Shown piece after piece: positions 7,460 to 14,880 of a stretch of DNA of 32,015 nt (its first letter is position 1; every line of letters starts with the position of its first letter). The notes under the pieces were generated by a model. It had not been told where the DNA came from. It worked only from the letters and a program-made list of their open reading frames with translations, and ran no database searches. This DNA is from Candidatus Woesearchaeota archaeon (GTDB taxonomy: Archaea > Nanobdellota > Nanobdellia > SCGC-AAA011-G17 > JAGVZH01). The translations under genes were made by a program, and so were the position numbers. The stretch spans positions 1 through 32,015 of the forward strand of contig JAGVZH010000010.1 of the NCBI GenBank assembly GCA_018302745.1, in the 5' to 3' direction.

Positions 7460-8404
7460 TTAAACCCATTCTTTTTTCTTAAAGAAAAAAAGCATCAGCA
7501 CTACACCAACAATCATTATTCCAAGTAAAATCCAGAATCCTTGAGGGTGATCTCTTAACGGCAAAACTAAATTCATGCCATAAGCGCCAGCAATTAAAGT
7601 GGGCAGCAATATCAAAGAAGCAATAACTGTAAATGACTTCATTATTTCATTTAAGTCATTTGACTGCTTTGTCAGATATGCATCTACAACACCAGTTAAC
7701 CTTTCATGATACAGATTGTTCTCATCTATTAATTGTATAATATCATTATGAAGCTGATGAATCATTTCCCTATCTGTTGGCTGAAATATTTTTTCCAGAT
7801 CATTTAAAGCGTCTCTGTTTGCATGCAATGCTTGTCTGGAATAGATTACAACCTTTTTAACGGCAAAAATTTCCTGCATTATATTTGCTTTAGTTTTTTT
7901 GAATATTTTTTCTTCTAACTTGTCTAATTCATCATCTATTTCATCAAATAACTTAAAATATTCTCTTCCTATTTCTTCTGTAATCTGATGTAAGAGGTAA
8001 TTAATTCCGTTTTTTACTATATTTGTTGGTGTTTCAGCCAAAGTTATTGACTGGATGTTATTTAGAGATGTGATAGAAGATTTATGGACAGTTACTATAT
8101 AATTCTTAGTCAAGAAAATGCCCAGAGTTACAACCTTATTTTTTTCTGAAATTCCTTTATACAGAATTAATGTATAGTTATTTCTTTGTATTATTGCTGA
8201 TCTTGAGCTGTTATCTAGGCATTTTTTTAAATCGACAATTAAAAAATTTAAATTCTTTGCCATATCCCTTAAATCATCTTCAGAAGGCTCTAGAAAATCT
8301 ACCCAGTATAGGGTTTTTTGAGCGACTTTTGACTCTGTAATATTCGCTTTTGAGAAATCTAATGTCCTTGCCTTTTCTTTTGTGTATTCTATAGTTTTAA
8401 TCAT
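7460..8404 (-). CDS. corA: CorA-family divalent metal ion transporter
   Basis: This 314-aa protein has the CorA layout. A soluble N-terminal domain leads into a long helical stalk (about residues 150-250, rich in Glu/Lys and Leu). Two C-terminal membrane helices follow, with the signature YGMN at the end of the first (AGAYGMNLVLP) and a basic tail (FFFKKKEWV). CorA forms pentamers that admit Mg2+ or related ions such as Co2+ and Ni2+. The ATG lies about ten bases after the AlaRS stop, so it is probably expressed with alaS. Ion specificity cannot be read from the sequence. Nothing appears broken. Confidence 0.9.
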   Translation of the reverse strand: MIKTIEYTKEKARTLDFSKANITESKVAQKTLYWVDFLEPSEDDLRDMAKNLNFLIVDLKKCLDNSSRSAIIQRNNYTLILYKGISEKNKVVTLGIFLTKNYIVTVHKSSITSLNNIQSITLAETPTNIVKNGINYLLHQITEEIGREYFKLFDEIDDELDKLEEKIFKKTKANIMQEIFAVKKVVIYSRQALHANRDALNDLEKIFQPTDREMIHQLHNDIIQLIDENNLYHERLTGVVDAYLTKQSNDLNEIMKSFTVIASLILLPTLIAGAYGMNLVLPLRDHPQGFWILLGIMIVGVVLMLFFFKKKEWV

Positions 8405-8414
8405 CTAACCTCTT

Positions 8415-9503
8415 TTATAACTTAGATTTGTATTCTTCTATCTCTTTAATAAACCTTTCTGCAGTTTTAACTATATGCTCTGGCTGGGTTTTGAATATGG
8501 CTGCTACTTTTTTTACTGTATCCTCATCATTAAATTCATCTTTATCAGGAATTTTTAGCTTTAAATCCTTTAAGAATACTTTTTGTTTTTTCTTAATGGC
8601 TTTTCTGCCTAACTTCCATTTTTCAAACAAGTCTTTAGATGCAGAAAACACTTCATTTGAAGCAACATTAAGCATCTTTGACATTTGGCTCAATATTGCT
8701 GAATACCTTTCTTCTTCTTTTTTAGCAGCCTCTCCTGCAACAAATTCAATCCTTACTATGCTGTCTGATATTTTTGTGGATCTTAGAATTTTTATCTTTC
8801 CTACTTCTGAAGTGTTGTTCGCATGAGTCCCTCCACAGCACTCTACATCTGTTCCTATAATGTTGATAATTCTTAAATTTTTTCCAGGAACTGCGCCCCC
8901 TTGGTAAATTCCCATCCCATATTCTTTTTCAGCCACATTTCTTGGCATCAAATCTTTTTTAACCTTTATTGAGCTTTCAACAATTCTATTTGCCTCTTCC
9001 TCTATTTTCTGCTCTTGCTCCTTTGTCAATGCCTCATAATGAGTAATATCAATTCTTGCCTTTTCTTCTGCTTTGAATGCTCCAGCCTGATTAATATGCT
9101 TTCCAATAACTTTTCTGGCAGCAGCATTTATTATATGGGTTCCTGTATGGTGCTGCATTAATTGGTTTCTTCTTATCAGATTAACTTTTCCAGCAACATC
9201 CTCTAATTCATGAAATTTTGGAGTTTCTTTTAATTCATGTATTATAACATCTCCTTGCTTAAAGACATTGATAACCTCTGAATCTTCAAGCAACCCCAAG
9301 TCTGGCTCCTGCCCACCTCCTCTGGGATAAAATGCAGTCTTGTCTAAAATTACATATTTATCATTTATTATATTCAGGACTTTTGCTTTGAAGCTTGTTA
9401 TAATAGGATCATCATAATACAAAACTTCGGTTGCAGGCGGCCTTTTCATCTGTATGTTTGATTTTTTATCATCCTCTTTTAATTCATCTTTTTCCCCATG
9501 CAT
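8415..9503 (-). CDS. alaS: alanyl-tRNA synthetase, C-terminal (editing) part
   Basis: This 362-aa section contains the AlaRS editing domain: HxxxH in QHHTGTHIINAAARK and the Cys/His zinc site in VECCGGTHANNTSEVG. A C-terminal basic, helical C-Ala domain follows. It should hydrolyse mischarged Ser- or Gly-tRNA-Ala. ATG 9503 is the first possible start codon. The reading frame and AlaRS-like sequence nevertheless continue upstream without a start codon to a TGA at 9774-9776. This shows that the part was once, or still is, continuous with the N-terminal section. Starting at 9503 would omit about 80 conserved residues of the linker. See the junction feature. The order on the minus strand is N-part, C-part, corA. 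Confidence 0.85.
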   Translation of the reverse strand: MHGEKDELKEDDKKSNIQMKRPPATEVLYYDDPIITSFKAKVLNIINDKYVILDKTAFYPRGGGQEPDLGLLEDSEVINVFKQGDVIIHELKETPKFHELEDVAGKVNLIRRNQLMQHHTGTHIINAAARKVIGKHINQAGAFKAEEKARIDITHYEALTKEQEQKIEEEANRIVESSIKVKKDLMPRNVAEKEYGMGIYQGGAVPGKNLRIINIIGTDVECCGGTHANNTSEVGKIKILRSTKISDSIVRIEFVAGEAAKKEEERYSAILSQMSKMLNVASNEVFSASKDLFEKWKLGRKAIKKKQKVFLKDLKLKIPDKDEFNDEDTVKKVAAIFKTQPEHIVKTAERFIKEIEEYKSKL

Positions 9504-9773
9504 TTCTGAAACCTTTGCATAGAAATTTTCAGGAACAAGAATTTTTTTATTAAATTTTTCAGCTTCTTCTTTTATTAATTCCGGAGAAATGCCCTGAGAA
9601 TCATAGATTTTTAATAAAACATCCTCTGTTACGTCTTTTTTAAGAAGCTCTCCAATAATCTGCCTCGATTTTTCCTTTGTGTTTAGATATTTCTTTTTTT
9701 CAACCTCTAATATCTCCTGAACTTGAGGCAGATTTTCTCTTAATTCAGGGGCTTTAGGTATTTTGAATGTTCC
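9504..9773 (-). other. alaS: AlaRS frameshift junction: coding sequence without a start codon
   Basis: Between the two AlaRS frames, the minus strand encodes typical AlaRS sequence (PELRENLPQVQEILEVEKKK, then ELLKKDVTED and ILVPENFYAKVSE) in the frame of the C-terminal part. It contains no ATG, GTG or TTG. The N-terminal frame stops at 9740-9742 after KYLKPLN. A shift of -1 near the CCCC tract at 9748-9751 (minus strand) would join them into a protein of about 843 residues. The cause may be an indel in the genome, an assembly error or recoding. Confidence 0.8.
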
Positions 9774-10945
9774 TCACAAATATCAGATAAATTCAAATCC
9801 CATTTATACTTTGTTATGAAAGATAATGCTCTTCTTAAAATGACTCTTAGATTATAGCCTCCCCCAACATTTGATGGCAAAGCTGAATCTGCTATCGCCA
9901 CTAATAAAGCTCTTGAATGCTCTGCAACAGAGTAAAGTGCTGCTAAAGGCAGTATCTTGCTTCTTAATTCATTAACATCAACATTCAATTTTTGAGATAT
10001 GTCTATCCATACTTTTTTGATGTTGCTTGCTTCATCCACATTCAAGTAGGCTGAATAAGGAAGAAAATTCTTCATTAGATTCTTGTCAATTTCTATATCT
10101 GTAGCTTTGGTTAATTTTTTAATAACTGTTGGAAATGTTGTTTCATAGCTTGTAGAAGCTCCTTGGGAAAACCATGCATTTCTTTCCTGACCCATTCCCA
10201 TGTCCAATACTTTTAAGTTAAGCTCTTTCAATCCAGAAGGCGTTTGCTCATGAGTGATGTAAACTTGGTTGCCTAATTCCAATCCTCTGGAGAAAAACTC
10301 CATGCATGGACCTACATTCCCTCCACCAGCCCATCCATCCTCATGGAATGTAATCTCTTCATTTTTTATGCCTAAACCAGTTTTTAACCATGTATGTATA
10401 TCAGAAAAATACTTTTCCTGATCATACCTCTCTGGTGGCATGAATGCATGCTGCCCAATCATAACAAATCCAGTATAATGAGAGCCTGTTAAACCAACAT
10501 TGTCGATATCATTGAACCTTAAGCATAATTGAGGCACTGTCAAAGGATTTGCAGGAGGCTCAACTTCTCCAGAAACTACATAAGGCTGAAAATCATATAT
10601 AGATGCCTGGACGAAATCAGTATCCTCTCTCCACCTTGCAGCAACAGGATATCTTGGAATAGGAGTATAACCAAGTTTATTAAATATCTTTGAAAATTTT
10701 GTCCACACTTCAATATAATCCAGTTTATACTTGGATGGAGAATTATCAATAAACCTAAACCCCCCAGAACATTCTGGATTGTCGCATGTTTCAGAGTCTG
10801 CTGCTGTCCAAAAAAAAGTTCGGCATTTTGGGCACTGTTTTCTCTTAAATCCCTCTTCTTTTAATACTCTCGTTGAGTAATACTTATCAGGATCTTTAGA
10901 GGCAGTCTCTTTAAACTTTAACTTCATCTCTTTATCTATTAACAT
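9740..10945 (-). CDS. alaS: alanyl-tRNA synthetase, N-terminal (aminoacylation) part
   Basis: This 401-aa section is an archaeal-type AlaRS catalytic domain. It has an N-terminal zinc segment (CPKCRTFFW and CDNPECSGGF), typical of archaeal AlaRS, then class II catalytic sequence with RYPVAARWREDTDFVQASIYDFQP and a Gly-rich HEDGWAGGGNVGPCMEFF stretch. The helical tRNA-recognition region continues to GGGYNLRVILRRAL. It aminoacylates tRNA-Ala. The frame ends at TAA (9740-9742) after KYLKPLN, where homologues continue, and the rest is encoded in the -1 frame. A TATA box lies 25 nt before the ATG, giving a leaderless transcript. Nanoarchaeum equitans also has AlaRS encoded in two pieces, but there the halves are at distant loci. 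Confidence 0.92.
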   Translation of the reverse strand: MLIDKEMKLKFKETASKDPDKYYSTRVLKEEGFKRKQCPKCRTFFWTAADSETCDNPECSGGFRFIDNSPSKYKLDYIEVWTKFSKIFNKLGYTPIPRYPVAARWREDTDFVQASIYDFQPYVVSGEVEPPANPLTVPQLCLRFNDIDNVGLTGSHYTGFVMIGQHAFMPPERYDQEKYFSDIHTWLKTGLGIKNEEITFHEDGWAGGGNVGPCMEFFSRGLELGNQVYITHEQTPSGLKELNLKVLDMGMGQERNAWFSQGASTSYETTFPTVIKKLTKATDIEIDKNLMKNFLPYSAYLNVDEASNIKKVWIDISQKLNVDVNELRSKILPLAALYSVAEHSRALLVAIADSALPSNVGGGYNLRVILRRALSFITKYKWDLNLSDICEEHSKYLKPLN

Positions 10946-10964
10946 AATAAAAAAGAAAGATGTG

Positions 10965-10974
10965 TTTATATAAA
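10965..10974 (-). promoter_or_regulatory. TATA box of alaS
   Basis: TTTATATAAA is centred about 25 nt upstream of the AlaRS ATG (10945), just beyond the end of the coiled-coil gene pair. This spacing predicts transcription starting at or next to the start codon. Confidence 0.65.
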
Positions 10975-10982
10975 TTTTTTGA

Positions 10983-11393
10983 TTATAGCAATTCGAGCTT
11001 TCTTCTCATACTTTCTATCTCTTTTTCTAATGGGCTTCTATGGGGAGATCTCTGTTTTTTAAATGATCTTTTCTCTAACTTTTGCTTTTCTTCTTTAGGC
11101 TTTGGTAAAGGAGTCATTGGAGCTGTATATTTTGGTTTTTTATGCTCTAAGTCTTTAACTTCTGGCAGACTATCTTCCAGTACTGCCTTTAGCTCGTTTA
11201 TTTCAGCAAGAACTTCGTTAAGCTTTTCCTGATACTGTTTTTTCCTGTGTTTTATTTCCCTTATAACTTCATAATGTTTTAGAATCTCAGCAGAGCTTAT
11301 TGCTGTATTTAGAATCTGTTTCCTTAAATCTATAGGACCTTCTATTTGTACGTGCATTACTCCCTGCGACTTTGACAGTTTTTCCTTAGCCAT
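10983..11393 (-). CDS. hypothetical coiled-coil protein
   Basis: This 136-aa protein has no recognised domain. A short ordered N-terminal part (VMHVQIEGPIDLRKQIL) is followed by a long helix with a heptad-like Leu/Ile pattern (about residues 35-75) and a basic, Pro-rich linker (PMTPLPKPKEE). It ends in an amphipathic Glu/Lys-rich helix. It starts two bases after the stop of the gene upstream (11396-11815), so the two are translationally linked, and both are coiled-coil proteins that might pair. No signal peptide or membrane segment is seen. It lies between that partner and alaS. The function is unknown. Confidence 0.65.
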   Translation of the reverse strand: MAKEKLSKSQGVMHVQIEGPIDLRKQILNTAISSAEILKHYEVIREIKHRKKQYQEKLNEVLAEINELKAVLEDSLPEVKDLEHKKPKYTAPMTPLPKPKEEKQKLEKRSFKKQRSPHRSPLEKEIESMRRKLELL

Positions 11394-11395
11394 GC

Positions 11396-11815
11396 CTAAT
11401 CAACTTCAAATAACTTTTCGTCAATATCCAAAAGCCTGTCCTTTATTTCACCAACATTTTCATGCCAAGAATTTAGCTCTCTATCCTCTTCTGATTTTAT
11501 AATATCAAGCTTATGCAAAATATTTTCAGCTTCTTGAACCTTTTCTTTAATATGGTGCAGTGAAGAAACTACAGATTTATACTTATTAATCTTGACAAAA
11601 AGCGGAATCTTTTTCTCTATGTCTTTCTCATGAATCATTGGAGGTCTCCTTAATGGTATTTCCAATGGCTCGAGATTAGAACCTTCCCTTGAAATTTCAG
11701 GGAATTTCGGAAAAGAAGTTTTTGGTGGTAATGGTGGAAGAGATGACTCTTCTGAAAATTTAAATGTAGGAAATTCTTTAATCTCCTTTTTCTTGCTTAA
11801 ATTAAATAATGCCAA
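11396..11815 (-). CDS. hypothetical coiled-coil protein, TTG start
   Basis: This 139-aa protein has a disordered N-terminal half rich in Pro, Ser, Phe and Lys (for example SSLPPLPPKTSFPKFP). A helical, coiled-coil-prone C-terminal half spans about residues 75-139. No family is recognised. The start is TTG, supported by a strong AGGAGGTG site (11823-11830) and a TATA box (about 11853-11862). This is an actual leader, unlike the leaderless neighbours. It is the first gene of a two-gene unit with 10983-11393, spaced by two bases. Co-expression suggests a two-component coiled-coil complex, but nothing in the sequence says what it does. Confidence 0.65.
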   Translation of the reverse strand: MALFNLSKKKEIKEFPTFKFSEESSLPPLPPKTSFPKFPEISREGSNLEPLEIPLRRPPMIHEKDIEKKIPLFVKINKYKSVVSSLHHIKEKVQEAENILHKLDIIKSEEDRELNSWHENVGEIKDRLLDIDEKLFEVD

Positions 11816-11919
11816 ATAAACACCTCCTATTTTTATATTAATGCTGAAATAAATTTATATAAAGGTTTTCTTATTATTCCTTAGTGGTGATTAAAATCAA
11901 GTATCTCCAAAGAAAAGAT

Positions 11920-11929
11920 TTTTATATAG
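11920..11929 (+). promoter_or_regulatory. TATA box of tfe
   Basis: TTTTATATAG is centred about 33 nt before ATG 11958, so initiation would fall near 11950. That excludes the upstream in-frame TTG at 11946 as a comfortable start and favours the ATG. Confidence 0.5.
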
Positions 11930-11957
11930 CCCTTATAACATTACTTTGGATTTTTAC

Positions 11958-12704
11958 ATGAAGATTAGCAATGAACTGGTAGAAGAATTGACAAAAGAAA
12001 TTGTCGGAAATAAGGCTGCTCCTTTAATACTTCTGATAAAAGAAAAAGGCACTTTGGGGGAGTTTAAGCTTGCAGAAAAACTTAAGCTTACTGTTAATCA
12101 GGTAAGATCGATTCTTTATGATCTTTCTTCGCATAGTCTGGTAACTTTTACAAGAAAAAAAGACAAAAAAAAGGGATGGTATAATTATTTTTGGAGCTTA
12201 AATGAAAGAAGGGCTTTAGAGTTAATTCTTAGCATGAAAAGACAAAGCCTGGAGATTCTAAAAAAAAGGCTTGATATCGAGTCTCATGAGACTTTTTACA
12301 AATGCCCTTCTGGCTGCATAAGGATGACTTTGGAAAATGCTATGGAATCCCAGTTTAAATGCCCTGAATGCGGAAGTGTTTTGGAAGAGCAAAAACACAT
12401 TGTTAATATCGAAAGCACAAATAAGCAGATAAAAAAATTGGAAGATGAAATCGGTGAACTTGGAAAAATCTCTTTTGTAGTCGAAGAAAAACCAAAGAAA
12501 AAAGAGAAGAAAAAGAAACCTAAAAAAGCCAAGAAGATTAAGAAAAAAGCAAAAAAGAAAAAGATTAAGAAAGTTAAAAAAATAAAGAGATTAAAGAAAA
12601 AAGCCATTAAGAAAAAAGGTGCTTCTAAAAAAAAGAAAAAAATTATTAAAAAAGGAAAAAGAAAATTTACACTTAAGAAACTAAAAAAGGTCTTTAAGAG
12701 ATAA
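11958..12704 (+). CDS. tfe: transcription initiation factor TFE (alpha) with Lys-rich C-terminal tail
   Basis: This 248-aa protein is archaeal TFE, which helps open the promoter with TBP, TFB and RNA polymerase. An N-terminal winged-helix domain (about residues 1-90) includes GTLGEFKLAEKLKLTVNQVR. A zinc ribbon follows with Cys at about 116, 120, 135 and 138 (CPSGC then CPEC). The first pair is spaced by three residues instead of the usual two. A Glu-rich helix precedes an unusual tail: in the last 71 residues about 44 are Lys. Typical TFE ends at 170-180 residues. The tail is highly A-rich DNA. The 3' end overlaps the convergent M50 gene by 11 bases. ATG 11958 is preferred over TTG 11946 from the TATA spacing. 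Confidence 0.9.
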   Translation: MKISNELVEELTKEIVGNKAAPLILLIKEKGTLGEFKLAEKLKLTVNQVRSILYDLSSHSLVTFTRKKDKKKGWYNYFWSLNERRALELILSMKRQSLEILKKRLDIESHETFYKCPSGCIRMTLENAMESQFKCPECGSVLEEQKHIVNIESTNKQIKKLEDEIGELGKISFVVEEKPKKKEKKKKPKKAKKIKKKAKKKKIKKVKKIKRLKKKAIKKKGASKKKKKIIKKGKRKFTLKKLKKVFKR

Positions 12705-13281
12705 TTCCTATTAAGCCAAATAAAACCTTTGAGCCATCTAAAGGAGGTATCGGAAGCATATTAAAAATAAACAGCCATTTGTTTATGAAAGCTGTTAAGC
12801 TTAAGACTGCTGTCGTCTTTCTTTTTACATTATGTTTCTTCTTTAGGATATAAGCTGCTCCAAGCCATAATATTAAATTGACTGAAGGACCTGCTAGTGC
12901 TGTTAGTAGTGAAATTGGAGGAGTAACATTGCCTGTTAAACTCACAAATCCAGGAACTATTAAAATAAAAGGAGATGCAAGAATCTTTAAAACTATGCTA
13001 AATCCTGCTACAATTAAAGTAGTTAAATTATCATAAAATGGCACAAACACTGCACCAAGACCAAAAGCTAATCCTACAAACTTATGGGCAAGTTCATGAA
13101 GTATGACTCCTGGAGCTGCTACAAGAACTGCGAACCAAAAATCCCTTGAATCAAACCTTCTTTTGTGCATATAGTCATAAGCTGTTTTTATCCTGTAAGA
13201 GATTAATCCTGAGAATATAAATCCTAAATATAAGGAAACTATCACTAATGCTAGAATTTCAGTTATTGTGATTATAGCCAT
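12694..13281 (-). CDS. M50-family membrane metalloprotease (site-2 protease type)
   Basis: This 195-aa integral membrane protein has the zinc site HELAH (about residues 62-66) in an N-terminal membrane segment and NMLPIPPLDG (catalytic-site Asp near 182) close to the C terminus. Both are hallmarks of M50 site-2 proteases, which cut substrates inside the membrane. Five or six hydrophobic segments are visible. There is no PDZ or CBS domain, so it is one of the small archaeal forms. It is divergent from nreA, and its own TATA-like element (CCTTTTAAA, minus strand, near 13303-13311) lies about 25 nt before the ATG. It converges on tfe with an 11-base overlap. The substrate is unknown. Confidence 0.88.
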   Translation of the reverse strand: MAIITITEILALVIVSLYLGFIFSGLISYRIKTAYDYMHKRRFDSRDFWFAVLVAAPGVILHELAHKFVGLAFGLGAVFVPFYDNLTTLIVAGFSIVLKILASPFILIVPGFVSLTGNVTPPISLLTALAGPSVNLILWLGAAYILKKKHNVKRKTTAVLSLTAFINKWLFIFNMLPIPPLDGSKVLFGLIGIIS

Positions 13282-13321
13282 ATTTTACTTTTATATGTTT
13301 AGTTTAAAAGGTTTTTGGAAA

Positions 13322-13332
13322 ATGTATATAAA
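13322..13332 (+). promoter_or_regulatory. TATA box of nreA
   Basis: TGTATATAAAT is centred about 27 nt before ATG 13354. The in-frame ATG at 13315 lies upstream of this box, so it cannot be the start of the main transcript. Confidence 0.6.
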
Positions 13333-13353
13333 TCTCAAAGTCTTATAACTCTC

Positions 13354-14571
13354 ATGGTTAAGATTCCTGATTATGTTTTAGTCAGCAGAAAGAAGAATCC
13401 AATTTATGTTCCAACTTTATTTAAGAATGTTGATATGGAAATGAATGGATTTTTTGGGAATTCTCCTCCTCAAATATTTATCGGATCAAAATTAACCTAT
13501 CCAAAAGTAAATGTAGGTATATTAAGCCCTAGCACAATAGTAGAAAACTCATGGGAATATAATTCTCAGGAATACTGGGCAAGAAATAATTATAACATTG
13601 AGCAGATAGTTGGTTTAAGGGCATCTTTGATAAATTCAAGGTTTCAGACTGAAGTTAAAAATATGAATGATAAATTTTTGGACATTGCCAAAGAAATTGG
13701 GATAGGAAAAAACCCTGTTGATGTTGAAATAGAACTGAAGAAAAAAATAAAATTAAAATTTGAAGTTGATAACATCAATATGCCTATGGGACCAAGAGCT
13801 GAGCTAAAGAAAGCTAAAATAACTGAAAATGTCAGAGTGGATAATAAAGTTGAAAAAGTTATTAATGACAATGATCTAAAGGCTTCTGAAGGAATTAACT
13901 ACTTATACAAAAAAGGCTTTGAAGACAGCAAATTAAGCCAGCTATTAAGCCTTGGTGTTTTGGGCATAAAGAAAAACAGAAAATTGGTTCCAACAAGATG
14001 GTCTATAACAGCTTCAGATGATGTAATCGGAAAAGAAATAACAAAGGAAATTAAAAATTTTAACACAATTGATGACTATAAGTTATTTTTTGGAAATTTT
14101 TTAGGAAATTATTACTTGATTATGATATTTCCTGAGGTCTTTGAGTTTGAGTTATTTGAGATGTATCTTCCTGGAAGCTCCTGGAATCAGACTAGTGTTC
14201 TGAATATCTCAACAGACTATGAGGACTATTATGGAAGGAAAGAATACGCCTCTAATACAGTAGGAGGATATTATTCTACCAGATTAGGAGTATTAGAATA
14301 TTTGAAAGAAGCAAGAAAGCAGGCTTCTGTTTTAGTCTTAAGGTTTGAATTGCCTGAATACTGGGCAAGTTTGGGAGTATGGGTTGTAAGGGAGTCAGTC
14401 AGGAAAGCTTTGGAAAATGAATTTAAGACTTTTGATGACAAGTCCGGAATGATAAACTATGCAAGGGCATTAGCTTTGAGAAATTTTAAGATTGATATCA
14501 ATAATATTCTAGTTAACAGCAAATTATTAAAAAAGAAGAAAGAACAAATGAAATTAAAGCAGTTTATTTAG
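13354..14571 (+). CDS. nreA: NreA-like DNA repair protein lacking its zinc cysteines
   Basis: This 405-aa protein belongs to the archaeal Nre family (COG1602), linked to DNA repair and PCNA binding. Recognisable blocks are GFFGNSPPQIFIGS, YPKVNVGILSP, EQIVGLRASLINSRF, VPTRWSITASDDVIGKE and LELPEY-like sequence near the end. Two points stand out. The protein contains no Cys at all, although NreA members normally begin with a Cys-rich zinc segment; here the equivalent region reads VLVSRKKNPIYVPTL. The C terminus QMKLKQFI fits a degenerate PCNA-interacting (PIP) box with Q, L and F in register. ATG 13354 is chosen from the TATA spacing. The 3' end overlaps the convergent small membrane-protein gene by four bases. 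Confidence 0.85.
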   Translation: MVKIPDYVLVSRKKNPIYVPTLFKNVDMEMNGFFGNSPPQIFIGSKLTYPKVNVGILSPSTIVENSWEYNSQEYWARNNYNIEQIVGLRASLINSRFQTEVKNMNDKFLDIAKEIGIGKNPVDVEIELKKKIKLKFEVDNINMPMGPRAELKKAKITENVRVDNKVEKVINDNDLKASEGINYLYKKGFEDSKLSQLLSLGVLGIKKNRKLVPTRWSITASDDVIGKEITKEIKNFNTIDDYKLFFGNFLGNYYLIMIFPEVFEFELFEMYLPGSSWNQTSVLNISTDYEDYYGRKEYASNTVGGYYSTRLGVLEYLKEARKQASVLVLRFELPEYWASLGVWVVRESVRKALENEFKTFDDKSGMINYARALALRNFKIDINNILVNSKLLKKKKEQMKLKQFI

Positions 14572-14765
14572 CCCTTTAATGCAGATGAGCTCAATAATAC
14601 AATCCCTAAGCCAACTAAGGTTACAAAAATACCTATAGAGCCTTTGAATAATATTTTTATTAAATAGCCTACATCTCCTGACCAAGTAAATATCAGCCAA
14701 ATACCCATTAACATCACTAATAAGCCGACAAAAAGCTTGAATAAATTTTTAGTCATATCTGCCAT
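14568..14765 (-). CDS. small two-TM membrane protein
   Basis: This 65-aa protein consists of two membrane helices (about residues 8-27 and 36-60) joined by a short polar loop (TWSGDVGYLIK). It has no recognised family. It starts at ATG 14765 with a GGGGGT Shine-Dalgarno-like site about seven bases upstream; a second ATG lies three codons in. Its stop overlaps the convergent nreA by four bases. The hydrophobic pattern and a ribosome-binding site support a real gene. The function is unknown. Confidence 0.65.
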   Translation of the reverse strand: MADMTKNLFKLFVGLLVMLMGIWLIFTWSGDVGYLIKILFKGSIGIFVTLVGLGIVLLSSSALKG

Positions 14766-14880
14766 TGTTAAACCCCCTAAAATACTAAAATTTAATTTGT
14801 TATCACCATTTAAATACTTTATCGATAAAATTTATATATGGCAGTTGTAGTCTAGGATAGTAATAAAAAAGAGGCAATTT

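Noticed and set aside
9740-9760. Programmed -1 frameshift in alaS
   Set aside because: The CCCC tract is not a canonical slippery heptamer and no following pseudoknot is obvious, so an indel or sequence error is more likely. Kept as an open possibility only.
12296-12607. Phe-rich open frame on the minus strand of tfe
   Set aside because: It is the complement of the Lys-rich tail (AAA/AAG read as TTT/CTT), without a plausible start or homology.
13315-13353. In-frame extension of NreA to ATG 13315
   Set aside because: That ATG lies upstream of the TATA box at 13322-13332 and therefore outside the predicted transcript.
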